Shown here: piece after piece, positions 1 through 8,595 of the stretch
How the letters are laid out: every line of letters starts with the position of its first letter
Numbering within the stretch: position 1 is the first letter of the stretch
Virus record (IMG/VR): IMGVR_UViG_3300032893_000018
Span: 1 to 64,000 of that record
Strand: one strand, 5' to 3'
DNA: 64,000 nucleotides
Source of the DNA: a virus
Position numbers and translations under genes: made by a program
The notes under the pieces: model-generated
The model's input: the letters and a program-made list of their open reading frames with translations, nothing else
What the model was told of the DNA's origin: nothing
Databases searched by the model: none

Positions 1-1152
1 TGGCACCAGGGCGACACGGGGGTGCAGGGCGCCCAAGGATCGATTGGCGTCCAGGGATCTCAGGGATCCACCGGCGCGCAGGGGTCGCAGGGCCTTCAGG
101 GCGCGACCGGCGGAACCGGGGCGCAGGGCGCGCAGGGCGCCCCGGGGACGGGCGCGCAGGGCGCGCAGGGCGCGCAGGGTGCGGCGGGTTCCCCGGGCGC
201 GCAGGGCGCCGCCGGGAGCCAAGGCGCGCAGGGTGACGCGGGCAACGCGGGCGCGCAGGGCAACCAAGGGGCACAAGGTCGGCAGGGCGACGCGGGCGCG
301 CAGGGGGACGCGGGCGCGCAGGGCGCGGCGGGCACGCCGGGCGCGCAAGGGTCGCAGGGCGCGGCCGGCGGGACCGGCGCGCAAGGAGCTCCGGGTGGAA
401 CCGGGGCGCAGGGGTCGCAGGGCGCGGCCGGCGGGACCGGCGCGCAAGGCGCGCAAGGCGCGCCCGGAGCGCAGGGCAACCAAGGTCGGCAGGGGTCGCA
501 GGGCGCGACGGGAGGCGCAACGCTGCTGTACACGTGGAACGGCAGCTCCCCGCCGGCCGGGTCGGGCCAGATCCGCTACGACAACGCGGCGACCCTGTCG
601 GTCAACTACACCGACCGCAACGGCAACGACCTCACGGACGTGCTCGCGACGATCAACGGCGGCGCGCTGCTCTACATCTTCCAGGAGTCGGACCCGAGCA
701 TCTTCTTCTCGTTCACCGTCGTCTCGGCTGTCGCTGGGCCCAGCTACTACACGTTCACGGTCACCCCGCTCTCCGGCCCCGGCGGGATCGTCAACGGGAC
801 GCCGATCGGGCTCGGGATCGCGTACGCCGGGGTCGGGATCGTCAACGAGATCAACGACGGCAACAGCGGCACCGCCGACACGATCGACTTCACGCAGGGC
901 CCGAACCATCTGTCGACGGTCACCGGCAACTGCACCTACACGTTCGTGTCTCCTTCGAACTCGCGGCATGTGCAGCTCCGCCTCGTGAACGGGGCGCCCG
1001 GCGGCTTCTCGTTCGTGTGGCCCGCAAGCGTGAAGTGGACCGGTGGCGCCGAGCCCGTGTGGAACACGGCGCCAGGGGCCTGCAACATCGTCTCGTTCTT
1101 CTACGACGGCACCAACTTCCGAGGCACCCTCGGCTGGCAGGGCACGTCCTGA
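1..1152 (+). CDS. Collagen-like tail fibre protein, 5' end outside window
   Basis: The reading frame is open to base 1, so the start is missing. Residues 1 to about 170 are Gly-X-Y triplets dominated by GAQ, GSQ, GAA and GDA, as in collagen-like phage fibres that form triple helices. The last ~210 residues are a non-repetitive, Thr/Asn/Gly-rich domain, probably the trimerising or receptor-binding tip. It heads a run of virion-surface genes (1178-3904). The same GAQ repeats recur in the genes at 48277 and 56151. The role as a fibre is inferred from the repeat type and context. Confidence 0.85.
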   Translation, partial: WHQGDTGVQGAQGSIGVQGSQGSTGAQGSQGLQGATGGTGAQGAQGAPGTGAQGAQGAQGAAGSPGAQGAAGSQGAQGDAGNAGAQGNQGAQGRQGDAGAQGDAGAQGAAGTPGAQGSQGAAGGTGAQGAPGGTGAQGSQGAAGGTGAQGAQGAPGAQGNQGRQGSQGATGGATLLYTWNGSSPPAGSGQIRYDNAATLSVNYTDRNGNDLTDVLATINGGALLYIFQESDPSIFFSFTVVSAVAGPSYYTFTVTPLSGPGGIVNGTPIGLGIAYAGVGIVNEINDGNSGTADTIDFTQGPNHLSTVTGNCTYTFVSPSNSRHVQLRLVNGAPGGFSFVWPASVKWTGGAEPVWNTAPGACNIVSFFYDGTNFRGTLGWQGTS

Positions 1153-1177
1153 TACAGTCTCCCGAAAGGACCACCAC

Positions 1178-1600
1178 ATGATCGCATCCCTCGCGCTCCG
1201 TACGACCACGTTCACCACGACCACGTCCGCCTGCTGGGAGATGCGCACCCCGTCGTCGCTGCGCCCGCGCGTGCTCGAGCTCTCGTACATTATCTCGGGA
1301 TCAGCCCAATCCATCGGGCTCGGTCGTCCGCAGGCGATCGGCACCACGCCGGTGAACGTGCTCTTCCAGGTCGACGACCCCGCCGATCAGCCGTCTCTGA
1401 TGAACGCCTCGCTGTCGTGGGGGACGTCACCGACGGTGCCGCTGATCTACCACCGCCGGTGGAACGGCGCGGCGACCGCGGGCACTGGCATTGTGTGGAC
1501 GTTCCCGCGCGGGCTCGTGGTCCCGGTGTCGAGCTCGATTGTGCTGTGGAACATCACGACGACGGCCGCGAGCGACGTGAACTGTGTCGAAGACGAGTGA
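1178..1600 (+). CDS. Putative tail-associated protein, 140 aa
   Basis: I do not recognise the family. The chosen ATG has AAGGA seven bases upstream; the frame is also open further upstream, but that part overlaps the fibre gene. The protein is beta-rich in appearance, with Thr/Ser runs and no membrane segment. It lies 25 bases after the collagen-like fibre gene and before other small structural-type proteins, so a role in the tail tip or baseplate periphery is likely by position only. Confidence 0.6.
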   Translation: MIASLALRTTTFTTTTSACWEMRTPSSLRPRVLELSYIISGSAQSIGLGRPQAIGTTPVNVLFQVDDPADQPSLMNASLSWGTSPTVPLIYHRRWNGAATAGTGIVWTFPRGLVVPVSSSIVLWNITTTAASDVNCVEDE

Positions 1601-1615
1601 AAGGGCCCCCGAACC

Positions 1616-1795
1616 ATGTCCAACCCCGATTACCCCTCATTCTCCAGCGAGACGTTCTCGTCGCACGAAGACCTAGTTTCGTTCGTGAACGACTTCGAGA
1701 CGAACGACGTGAACACGATCGTCGCAATTGTGTTCACCAGCTCGGGTCCCGAAGGCGCGAACCCCTGGGTTCTCTTCTACTCCAAGAGCACGTGA
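1616..1795 (+). CDS. Small acidic protein, 59 aa
   Basis: A short ORF that fills the gap between two structural genes. It begins with ATG after a weak AAGGG and ends four bases before the next start. The product is rich in Ser, Asp and Glu, with a hydrophobic VAIVFTSS-type strand and an aromatic C-terminus. No family recognised. Packing between coupled neighbours supports its being real. Confidence 0.5.
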   Translation: MSNPDYPSFSSETFSSHEDLVSFVNDFETNDVNTIVAIVFTSSGPEGANPWVLFYSKST

Positions 1796-1799
1796 TCCG

Positions 1800-2297
1800 G
1801 TGACGCTCGCCATCCTCCGCACCGAGGACGTGGTCGCGTCGATCTCGATCCTCTTCCACGCGCCGAGCTACGAGCAGTCGACATCGGGCAATGTCGGCGA
1901 CAAGCCGCTCGCGCTCGCGCTGGTCGATCTCGCCGCCGATGCGATCAAGAACCGGAAGTTCTCGCCGTCGAAGGCGCCGATCCTCATCCCGAGCCGCGAC
2001 GTGGTCGCGAAGCAGTCCGACGTGATGTCGACGCTCGCGTTCGGCGACATGAGCCCGGAGGAGCGCGGCGACCAGCAGCGGAGGCTCCGCGCGCAGCGCG
2101 GCCAGGCGGACGTGTACGCCTGGGTCTCCGTGGAGCTCCGGTCGAACGGCGACGTGCTCGTCTCGTATGACTCGGGGATGGAGCCGACGCAGTTCGTGCT
2201 CGACATGCTGCGCGACGCGCGCGCCGCGATCGAGAAGCGGAACTTCGTGCCCGACCCGGCGCAACTGGAGGCCGCTCGACTGCGGCGCGTGAAGTGA
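1800..2297 (+). CDS. Hypothetical tail-region protein, 165 aa
   Basis: The GTG start at 1800 lies four bases after the preceding stop. The frame is open further upstream but would then overlap the small gene. The protein is mixed alpha/beta with an acidic/basic central segment (MSPEERGDQQRRLRAQRG) and no signal peptide or TM segment. Its stop overlaps the next GTG start by four bases, so the two are translationally coupled. Family not recognised. Confidence 0.6.
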   Translation: MTLAILRTEDVVASISILFHAPSYEQSTSGNVGDKPLALALVDLAADAIKNRKFSPSKAPILIPSRDVVAKQSDVMSTLAFGDMSPEERGDQQRRLRAQRGQADVYAWVSVELRSNGDVLVSYDSGMEPTQFVLDMLRDARAAIEKRNFVPDPAQLEAARLRRVK

Positions 2298-2788
2298 GCC
2301 AGCTACTCGGCGCCGTCTCGATCCTCGACCAGGTCATCCAGGCGGATGACCGTCGTCACGCGCGCATGGTCGATCAGTTCAAGGCGGAGGCGTACGCACC
2401 GCCGAACCCGTTCCTGAAGGCCGAGTACCGGACGCAGTTCTGGCCCGGCGCGCGCGGGCTCGGCGGCGGGGCGCTGCTCGGCGACGGCGGCGACGTGAAC
2501 GTGATGAACCCGGCGTACTGGGAGCCGCCGGAGGTCACGCGCGGCTGTTCGTCCAGGTGGGGCGTGATCGGCGTCGCGCGCGACCAGTACGGATCGATCA
2601 TCGTCGGCATGACGATGAAGCTCTACCGCACGAGCACGGACGAGATGGTCTCGACCATCGTCAGCGACGGCAACGGCGCCTACCTCCTCACGACGCCGTA
2701 CTACCCCGACGCGCACTACATCGTCGGTTACAAGGCGGGGTTCCCGGACATCTACGGGACGACAGTCAACACCATCGTCGCAGCGTGA
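2294..2788 (+). CDS. Structural protein with carboxypeptidase-regulatory-like domain
   Basis: 164 aa, GTG start overlapping the previous stop. The last ~75 residues (DQYGSIIVGMTMKLYR through DGNGAYLLTTPYY to the C-terminus) match the pattern of CarboxypepD_reg/Cna-B-like beta sandwiches, with the typical 'DGNGxY' turn followed by 'YIVGYKAGFPDIYGTT'. Such domains decorate phage tails and fibres. The N-terminal half is helical and Pro/Gly-rich. The role is inferred from the fold pattern and location. Confidence 0.6.
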   Translation: MSQLLGAVSILDQVIQADDRRHARMVDQFKAEAYAPPNPFLKAEYRTQFWPGARGLGGGALLGDGGDVNVMNPAYWEPPEVTRGCSSRWGVIGVARDQYGSIIVGMTMKLYRTSTDEMVSTIVSDGNGAYLLTTPYYPDAHYIVGYKAGFPDIYGTTVNTIVAA

Positions 2789-2791
2789 GCC

Positions 2792-3904
2792 ATGGCGATC
2801 TCCTGCGTCGGCACGAGCACGGCGTCGGGCACGGGGTCCGTCTCGCCGACCATCCTGAACGACCCGGGCGTCGCGGGCGCGTTCCTTCTCGTGGTGTGCT
2901 CGTGCGACGGCGGCGACACGTGGTCGGCGCCCGACAACACGTGGACGCAGATCCGCACCGACTTCGTCTCGCCGAACGGAAACCAGGTCGCGCTGTTCTA
3001 CAAGCGCTCGGCGGTCGGCTCGGGCACGTACACCTTCAACATCACCGGCAACCCGCGGGCGATGGGCGCGGTGCTCGCGGCCTACACGGGCGTGACGGCG
3101 CTCGCGTCGATCGTGCCGGTGCAGGAGCAGGTCATGAACGCGGACAGCACGGCGCAGACATCGCCGTACGTGCTGACCACCGCTCAGCTCACGACGGCGA
3201 CGAACCTCGTGCAGCTCGTCGTCGCTTTCGCGATCTCGCCGAACAGCGGCGTCGGCACCGACTCGTTCGCCGTGCCGCAGGGCTACACGCGACAGGTCCA
3301 GTTCACGGACGCGAGCGGCAAGAATCCCCTATGCATCTGCGACGCTCCTTTCTCGCCCCGCGGCGTGACGCCGCCCGCCACGGCGATCGACACGCGCGCG
3401 GGCGGGCCGACAGCGGGATACGCCGCGTACACGCTCGCGCTCGTCGCGGCGGGTCCCGTGTTCTCCGCGCAGCCGCAGAACGTGGTCGTGCAGGCGGGCG
3501 CGTCGACGACGTTCTCGGTGTCGGCGACGGGGAGCGGCGGGCTCTCGTACCAGTGGTACCTGAACGGCTCCGCGATCTCGGGCGCGACGTCGTCGACGTA
3601 CACGACGCCCGCGCTCGGGTTGTGGAACAGTGGCGACGACTACTACTGCGCCGTCACCGACTCCGACTCGACGATCGCGACCGACCCGGCGACGGTGACC
3701 GTGCTCGGGACACAGACGACCGTCGCGAAGCGGTCGCCGTGGGCGCGCGAGAATCTGTACGTGGCGTCGGGGTTCGACGGCGCATCGCCGACGGACGTGT
3801 ACGCGGTGCGCGCGACGAACAGCCTCGCGGACGTGATCGCGCAGGGGTCGCAGTCGCAGGACAACCAGCGGTCACTCTACTTCGGCTCGGGCACGATGCA
3901 GTAA
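2792..3904 (+). CDS. Virion protein with C-terminal Ig-like domain
   Basis: 370 aa. The N-terminal ~225 residues are a Thr/Ser/Gly-rich beta domain. Residues about 227-308 form an Ig-like domain, with the 'FSAQPQNVVVQAGASTTFSV', 'LSYQWYLNG' and 'DDYYCAVTDSD' signature, including the core Trp and Cys of I-set-like domains. Ig-like domains on tailed phages bind host surface carbohydrates weakly. The last ~60 residues carry a separate tail. Position after two structural genes supports a tail or fibre accessory. Confidence 0.75.
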   Translation: MAISCVGTSTASGTGSVSPTILNDPGVAGAFLLVVCSCDGGDTWSAPDNTWTQIRTDFVSPNGNQVALFYKRSAVGSGTYTFNITGNPRAMGAVLAAYTGVTALASIVPVQEQVMNADSTAQTSPYVLTTAQLTTATNLVQLVVAFAISPNSGVGTDSFAVPQGYTRQVQFTDASGKNPLCICDAPFSPRGVTPPATAIDTRAGGPTAGYAAYTLALVAAGPVFSAQPQNVVVQAGASTTFSVSATGSGGLSYQWYLNGSAISGATSSTYTTPALGLWNSGDDYYCAVTDSDSTIATDPATVTVLGTQTTVAKRSPWARENLYVASGFDGASPTDVYAVRATNSLADVIAQGSQSQDNQRSLYFGSGTMQ

Positions 3905-3923
3905 GCGCGGCATCCTGGATCCC

Positions 3924-4244
3924 ATGCAGTTCATCAAGTGCCCGGAGTGCGACCAAGGGTCGCAGGACCCGGTGAAGTTCCCGATCTTCCACGCGCCGAC
4001 GTGCTCGAAGTTCGACGGCGCGAAGGTGCCGGTGCGACCGCTCCCGCTGTTCGCGAACGACGAGGAGCTCGAGACGTTCGGCGCCGGGTTCCGGTCCGCG
4101 CTCGCCGGGCACTGCGCGTTCCGAGTGAAGTGCAGCGAGGAGCAGCTCGCGGAGTTCCGCGCGTTCGCCGCCTCGCACCGGAGCAACCTGGAGCTCGCGC
4201 GCGCCGTGCTCGACGTGCTACGCGCCGAGGGTTCCCAGGTCTAG
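3924..4244 (+). CDS. Small protein with N-terminal CxxC pair, 106 aa
   Basis: Starts MQFIKCPECDQG, with further Cys at about residues 27, 63 and 70, so metal binding is possible but no standard ribbon is complete. A GGCATCCT element sits ten bases before the ATG, one of the start-proximal -10-like sites discussed in findings. The gene ends opposite the convergent glycosyltransferase gene with a 4-base overlap. Function unknown. Confidence 0.55.
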   Translation: MQFIKCPECDQGSQDPVKFPIFHAPTCSKFDGAKVPVRPLPLFANDEELETFGAGFRSALAGHCAFRVKCSEEQLAEFRAFAASHRSNLELARAVLDVLRAEGSQV

Positions 4245-5632
4245 ATCATCCGCTGGCCGGGCAGTCGCCCGTCGTCGTCCTTGAGCGACACGAGCGCGGC
4301 GTGCACGTACGGCACCTTCCCGCGCTCGGTGAGGAGCCGCGCGGCCATGAATCGCTCCGTGGTGTTGTCGATGTACCGCGCGAGGCGCTGCTCGGTGTAG
4401 TAGCGGAACGAGTCCTCGACCCAGTAGGAGCAGTGCGTCGGGTCCTGATGCGCACCGGGCCCGCACCCGTCGGGCGTCGACGACAGGAGCCAGCCGCCGG
4501 GCGCGAGGCAGCGGTGGAGCTCGCTCATCGTGTGGAGCTTGTTCGGCAGGTGCTCGAGGAAGTCGACGGCGCGGAAGGCGCCGATCGACGAGTCGGGAAA
4601 CGGCCACGGCGTGCCATGCACGCCGAGCTGTCCGAGAGGGATCCCGGCATCGCGCCACGCCTTGTCGGCGAGCTCCAGGGTTTCGGGTGGCGCCCTGGTA
4701 CACGCGATCCATGCAGGCCACGGTAGCGCTGCGTCGACGGGGATCCACGGCGCGCCGGGCGTCCCGTGCGCGCCGCCGAGGTCGAGGCACGGCAGGCCGC
4801 GGAGCGACATCTCGCGCTCGACGAGGGCCTGGAGCCGTCGCGCCTGCATCTCGGCGCTCGCCGCCTGGATGTTCGGGATCTGCTTCGCCCACGTGTTCGC
4901 GCCGGGCGCGACCCGGTAGAAGTACAGCACCTCGGGGATCTTCCGCATGCGCCCGGCGAGGTACGTGCGCTGCAGCAGATCGAGGTCGTCGCACACCTTC
5001 AGCGACGCGTCATGCCCGCCGATGCGCTCGTAGAACGAGCGGCGCCACGCGCGGAGGTGGTTCGGCGCGTAGCTGATGAGCGAGACCGAGAGCGCGGACG
5101 GCTCGAACGTGATCGGGTACACGAGCCGCTCGGCGCCGACGTGCGCGCGGAGGTTCTCCGGCACGTCGCAGTCGGCGAAGCTCCAGTTGCACGTGAGCCA
5201 CGACGCCTTCACCGCGGGGTCGTGGTACGTGACGCGGAGCCCCGGCGGGTCGGAGAAGTCCGCGCAGTCGGAGTAGACGAAGTCCACGCCGGGGTCGACG
5301 AACGCCTCCGCGACGCGCGCGAGCGCATGCGGGTGCAGCATGTCGTCGTGGTCGAGCTCGAGCACGACGTCGCCCCCGGCGAGGCCGAACGCCACGCCCT
5401 TCACGGCGCCGACCGAGCCGCCCGTGCGCAGCATGGAGCGGTGCACGATCACGCGGTCGTCGACGTCCGCCAGGCCGAGGTTTCGATCCGACGGCGCCGG
5501 GGGGCCGTCGGGGTCGATGTTGTTCAGGAACACGCGCCATTCGAAGTCCGCGTGCGATTGCGCGCGGAGCGAGTCCCACGCCTGCTGCAGCCACCGCAGA
5601 TCGTGCGTGGGCGTGATGACGCTGATCTTCAC
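4241..5632 (-). CDS. Glycosyltransferase family 2 fused to SAM-methyltransferase-like domain
   Basis: 463 aa. Residues 1-~240 are GT-A family 2: the VITPTHD nucleotide-binding strand (5-11), the DHDD metal/nucleotide motif (94-97) and an acidic DDLDLL region (215-220). Residues ~280-463 look like a class I methyltransferase: LDLGGAHG (283-290), DFLEHL (357-362) and LAPGGWL (376-382). The GTG start overlaps the upstream oxygenase stop by four bases. The pair is the only minus-strand block beside the fibre genes, so glycosylation of a hydroxylated virion component or sugar is plausible. The substrate is unknown. Confidence 0.8.
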   Translation of the reverse strand: MKISVITPTHDLRWLQQAWDSLRAQSHADFEWRVFLNNIDPDGPPAPSDRNLGLADVDDRVIVHRSMLRTGGSVGAVKGVAFGLAGGDVVLELDHDDMLHPHALARVAEAFVDPGVDFVYSDCADFSDPPGLRVTYHDPAVKASWLTCNWSFADCDVPENLRAHVGAERLVYPITFEPSALSVSLISYAPNHLRAWRRSFYERIGGHDASLKVCDDLDLLQRTYLAGRMRKIPEVLYFYRVAPGANTWAKQIPNIQAASAEMQARRLQALVEREMSLRGLPCLDLGGAHGTPGAPWIPVDAALPWPAWIACTRAPPETLELADKAWRDAGIPLGQLGVHGTPWPFPDSSIGAFRAVDFLEHLPNKLHTMSELHRCLAPGGWLLSSTPDGCGPGAHQDPTHCSYWVEDSFRYYTEQRLARYIDNTTERFMAARLLTERGKVPYVHAALVSLKDDDGRLPGQRMI

Positions 5633-6258
5633 GAGCCGAGCATCCTCGGCGACGGCTTGGCGCTTGCGGCTGTTTGGGAGGGGCCCGCGATCGGTGCCGC
5701 GTCGAAGAAGAACATCTGAAACAGCCGCCCGTTGCCGCCGTCCGTCCCGAAGTACTCGGTCGCGCTGTGGATCATGCGCGCGTCCCACACCACGAGCCGA
5801 TTGAATACGTTGCCGACGCGGTCGACCTCGTCCCACTTCGTGCGGTCGAGGAGGTGCGCGCCGCCCGCACCGTACACGATCGCCTCCTCGGCGCCGTCGC
5901 GAACGTCGGTCGCCGAGCGCGCGCCGAGCTCCTTGTCGGCGAAGAACGAGATCCCCGACTCGAACGGCGCGTTCGGCGTGAGATACACGCACGCGGCCCA
6001 GCGCTGGCCGTCGGAGTGGTACACGCGCTGCGTGCCGGCGACGCAGAGCTGGAAGCACCAGTAGCCCTTCCCGACGCGGTGGCGGATGAGCTCGACCATC
6101 GCGACGGCGAACCCAGGCGCGATATCCATTTCCGGACCGCGCAGGCCCTTGTGCCGGTCAGGATGCTCCTCGACGTTGGTCTTGAGCGCCGCTTCTCGGA
6201 CCTCCATCGGGTTCGGGTAAAAGTCGTCGACGACCACGATCCGGGGGGTGATGTTCAT
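5629..6258 (-). CDS. 2-oxoglutarate/Fe(II) dioxygenase-like protein (DUF6445-like)
   Basis: 209 aa. A likely metal-binding facial triad can be read: H81 and D83 in 'YHSDGQRWA', and H164 in 'WDARMIHSA', followed by R178 ('GRLFQMFFF'), which would bind 2-oxoglutarate. The spacing fits double-stranded beta-helix oxygenases. It is the first gene of a two-gene minus operon, coupled by a GTGA overlap to the glycosyltransferase. A hydroxylase that makes acceptor sites for the transferase is the simplest reading. The target could be collagen-like fibre residues or another polymer. Confidence 0.65.
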   Translation of the reverse strand: MNITPRIVVVDDFYPNPMEVREAALKTNVEEHPDRHKGLRGPEMDIAPGFAVAMVELIRHRVGKGYWCFQLCVAGTQRVYHSDGQRWAACVYLTPNAPFESGISFFADKELGARSATDVRDGAEEAIVYGAGGAHLLDRTKWDEVDRVGNVFNRLVVWDARMIHSATEYFGTDGGNGRLFQMFFFDAAPIAGPSQTAASAKPSPRMLGS

Positions 6259-6427
6259 GGCCGGGAGTCATGCCGCACGCGCGCGATGCCGCGGAGCGTA
6301 GGCGCCGCGGTGGTGAGTGCCCGTGGGGCAACCTGGGGCGGCGTGGGAGTCACGCCCGCGGCACTCGGGGAACGGTTGGTTCGACGGCACTCGCGACGCC
6401 CGACTTCGGCCTGTTAGACTCCCTTCC

Positions 6428-6895
6428 ATGACGTTCCTCGCGCACCTCCGAGAACAGCTGAACGCGATACAACCCGGGCTCTTCAACGCGCTGCTCGCGC
6501 TCGTCTTGATGCTCTTGATCTGGGTGTGGCGAAAGGCGTCGCCCGCGACGTTCGACAAGCTGCCGCCGTCACTGCAGGCATGGCCCGCGCTCGCCGGGGG
6601 CGCCGTGCTCGCGGCGCTGTCGACGAACATAAGCGTGCCGCCGTTGCAGGTCGCGGTCGCCGCGCTCGCGCAGTCGCTCGGCGGCATCGTGTCGGGCATT
6701 GCCGCGGTGGGCACGCACCGCGTGCTGAAGGAGTCGCCGTTCCCGTACGGCGGGAAGTCGCAGCCGCCGAAGAGCGGTGGCGGTGGCGGCCCGGTGATGT
6801 CGATCCGGCAAGACTTCCGCGATCACGACCCGGACCGCATCGCGAAGCAGTTTCGAGACGACCTGATGAGGGTGCTCGGCCGGGGGCCGGCGTGA
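6428..6895 (+). CDS. Putative membrane protein, holin-like
   Basis: 155 aa. The ATG is preceded by TAGACT at seven bases, a -10-like box that would give a leaderless mRNA. A clear TM helix spans about residues 17-34, followed by hydrophobic segments at ~51-66 and ~73-94 and then a Gly-rich, charged C-terminus. It overlaps the next gene by four bases. A short hydrophobic protein followed by a coiled-coil and a C-terminally anchored protein suggests a lysis or membrane module. The true endolysin is far away (45896), so this is tentative. Confidence 0.5.
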   Translation: MTFLAHLREQLNAIQPGLFNALLALVLMLLIWVWRKASPATFDKLPPSLQAWPALAGGAVLAALSTNISVPPLQVAVAALAQSLGGIVSGIAAVGTHRVLKESPFPYGGKSQPPKSGGGGGPVMSIRQDFRDHDPDRIAKQFRDDLMRVLGRGPA

Positions 6896-7176
6896 GCGAG
6901 GAAGCGACCACGATACCGCCCGGTTCTGCGCGCACGCCGCGGCGCCGCATGCTGCGCGCAATCGCGTACCAGGGCGGGGCGATCCGCGCGCTCCGCGATC
7001 AGGTGGTCGGGTCGATCAAGGGGCTACACGGCGCCATCCAGGAAGGCGATGCCGACATCGGGCAGAAGCTCGACGACATCAGCCAAAAGCTCGACAAGCT
7101 CCTCGGGCTGAAGGACCGCATCGAGAAGATCGAGGCGCACGTGGGGCTCCATGTCGACGAGACGCAACGGATCTAA
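6892..7176 (+). CDS. Small coiled-coil protein, 94 aa
   Basis: GTG start in a GTGA overlap with the membrane protein gene. The C-terminal half (DIGQKLDDISQKLDKLLGLKDRIEKIE) is a regular heptad coiled coil. The N-terminus is basic with Pro and Arg. No signal peptide or TM. It overlaps the next ORF by 26 bases. It probably acts with its membrane-protein neighbours, since the three genes form one transcription unit. Family unknown. Confidence 0.55.
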   Translation: MSEEATTIPPGSARTPRRRMLRAIAYQGGAIRALRDQVVGSIKGLHGAIQEGDADIGQKLDDISQKLDKLLGLKDRIEKIEAHVGLHVDETQRI

Positions 7177-7510
7177 CGGCGAGCGGCCCCACGGCGGACG
7201 CGACGCCGTCGACGACTTGCTCGCCCGCGCTGACGCGGAGCTCGAGCAGGCGGCGGCGGAGGAGCCCGGCGTCGACGAGGAGATCACGGGGCTCCACGAC
7301 CGGCTGAAGCTCATCGAGGCGGGCCGCGCCCCGATGGCGTCGCAGCCCGAGGTGCACATTCACTTTGACAAGCCGGAACCGCCCGCCGACTCGCTCGACC
7401 CCGAGAAGCTCCGCCCGACGCGGTGGGGCAAGCTCGTCGCGTCGATGATCCTCGCGGGCGCGTCCGTCGCCGCCGCGATCAAGGCGGCGTGGGCGCTCTT
7501 CCACGGGTGA
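7151..7510 (+). CDS. C-terminally membrane-anchored protein, 119 aa
   Basis: The start lies inside the previous gene. Residues 1-~90 are charged and helical. Residues ~92-118 (WGKLVASMILAGASVAAAIKAAWALFH) form a single C-terminal TM segment of moderate hydrophobicity. The layout of a soluble helical domain plus a TM tail would suit a phage lysis regulator or pinholin-type protein, but nothing specific is visible. Confidence 0.5.
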   Translation: MSTRRNGSNGERPHGGRDAVDDLLARADAELEQAAAEEPGVDEEITGLHDRLKLIEAGRAPMASQPEVHIHFDKPEPPADSLDPEKLRPTRWGKLVASMILAGASVAAAIKAAWALFHG

Positions 7511-7514
7511 GCCG

Positions 7515-7796
7515 ATGCCGGGGGCGAAGCGACGGAGCAGCAGCGGCGCGATCAGGCTCGCGGCTCGCGACGCGCTGCCGAGCGAGGACCGGTCGACGCT
7601 CGTGCCGTGCCCGGTGTGCGACGGCGCGAAGATGGTGCCGAAGCTCGTGAAGGGAACGACGCGCTACCGCGCGGCGAAGTGCCGATGGTGCGACGGGCAC
7701 GGGTGCGTCGACGCGGAGCAGATGATGGCGTGGGTGCGGTGGCAGCGCATGTCGAACCGCGCGAAGGCGGCGGGGCGCGTGTGCATGCTCAGGTGA
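7515..7796 (+). CDS. Zinc-knuckle protein, DnaJ-type CxxCxGxG pair
   Basis: 93 aa. Two Cys pairs, 'CPVCDGAKM' and 'CRWCDGHGC', resemble half of a DnaJ/HSP40 zinc-binding region, flanked by basic sequence. It is followed directly by convergent minus-strand genes. Similar CxxCxG pairs appear in the minus-strand gene at 8021. Probably an RNA- or protein-binding adaptor; role unknown. Confidence 0.6.
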   Translation: MPGAKRRSSSGAIRLAARDALPSEDRSTLVPCPVCDGAKMVPKLVKGTTRYRAAKCRWCDGHGCVDAEQMMAWVRWQRMSNRAKAAGRVCMLR

Positions 7797-7806
7797 GGCT
7801 CGCGAC

Positions 7807-8007
7807 CTACTCCGGAACGCTGCCGCGCCAAGCCGGGAGCGTCTCACCGAATGAGTACGTCGCGCTCTCGATCGCGAAAGCATGATCGCCGGGACACCGA
7901 AGGAGCGCTCTGCCCAGGAGCTGCATGAAGACGTGGCGAGTGTCCGACTCGCTGAGCGGGACGGGATCCGCGCGAGCTGCCGGCGGCGACTGCTTCAGGG
8001 ATGCCAC
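7807..8007 (-). CDS. Small hypothetical protein, 66 aa
   Basis: GTG start with GGAG seven bases upstream, 13 bases after the stop of the 8021-8521 gene on the same strand, so it is the last gene of a small minus-strand operon. No motif recognised. The good ribosome binding site is the main support. Confidence 0.5.
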   Translation of the reverse strand: MASLKQSPPAARADPVPLSESDTRHVFMQLLGRALLRCPGDHAFAIESATYSFGETLPAWRGSVPE

Positions 8008-8020
8008 GGGAATGCTCCAC

Positions 8021-8521
8021 CTAGGAATGGCAGTCCACGACGACGCATCGGCCGGGCTGCGCGAGCATCATTCGGACCGTCGCCTCGTGCTCGGGATTCG
8101 CAACGAAGGTTTTCCCGTTCCACGACTCGCTCACCGAGCTTTTCCCTTTCGCGGCGATTGCGTGCGGGATGCGGTCCGGAGTGAGGCTTGCCAGCGCTTC
8201 GGCCGTTGTGAGCACGTCGCCTTCATGCGGAGCGCGGTCCGTTGACCACACCGCGGCTCTTCCTTTGCCCTGGCAGCCGTTGCATCCGTTCGCGACGCTC
8301 ATATCGCGGCGCCTCCCGGTGCCGCCGCATAGGTCACACGTCTTGATGTTCTTCGGATCCGTGTCCGGGTCGTAGCCGTCGAACAGCCCCGTCCACCGAC
8401 CTCCGATCTGGAACCAATCCCAGTCGAGCTCCGACTTGACGGCGCGCTGGCTCATGACGGCGTCCACGTGCTTCGCGACGTCTCCGTTCTCCGGTATCAC
8501 GACGAGTGTTAGGTAGTGCAT
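8021..8521 (-). CDS. Hypothetical protein with CxxCxGxG zinc motif, 166 aa
   Basis: ATG start preceded by GAGAGGAG. The N-terminal segment 'MHYLTLVVIPENGD' begins a beta strand; 'DWDWFQIGGRWTGLF' follows. The centre holds CDLCGGTGRRR and CNGCQGKG, the two halves of a DnaJ-like zinc site. The WFQIGGRWTG phrase is shared with a family of phage proteins of unknown function. Same operon as 7807-8007 and 8596-9828. Confidence 0.65.
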   Translation of the reverse strand: MHYLTLVVIPENGDVAKHVDAVMSQRAVKSELDWDWFQIGGRWTGLFDGYDPDTDPKNIKTCDLCGGTGRRRDMSVANGCNGCQGKGRAAVWSTDRAPHEGDVLTTAEALASLTPDRIPHAIAAKGKSSVSESWNGKTFVANPEHEATVRMMLAQPGRCVVVDCHS

Positions 8522-8595
8522 GATTCAGGTAGCTCCTCTCAAAAGATTCAGACGTTCACGAGACGCGGTCTCACGGACAGCCGTTACCCACTGCT

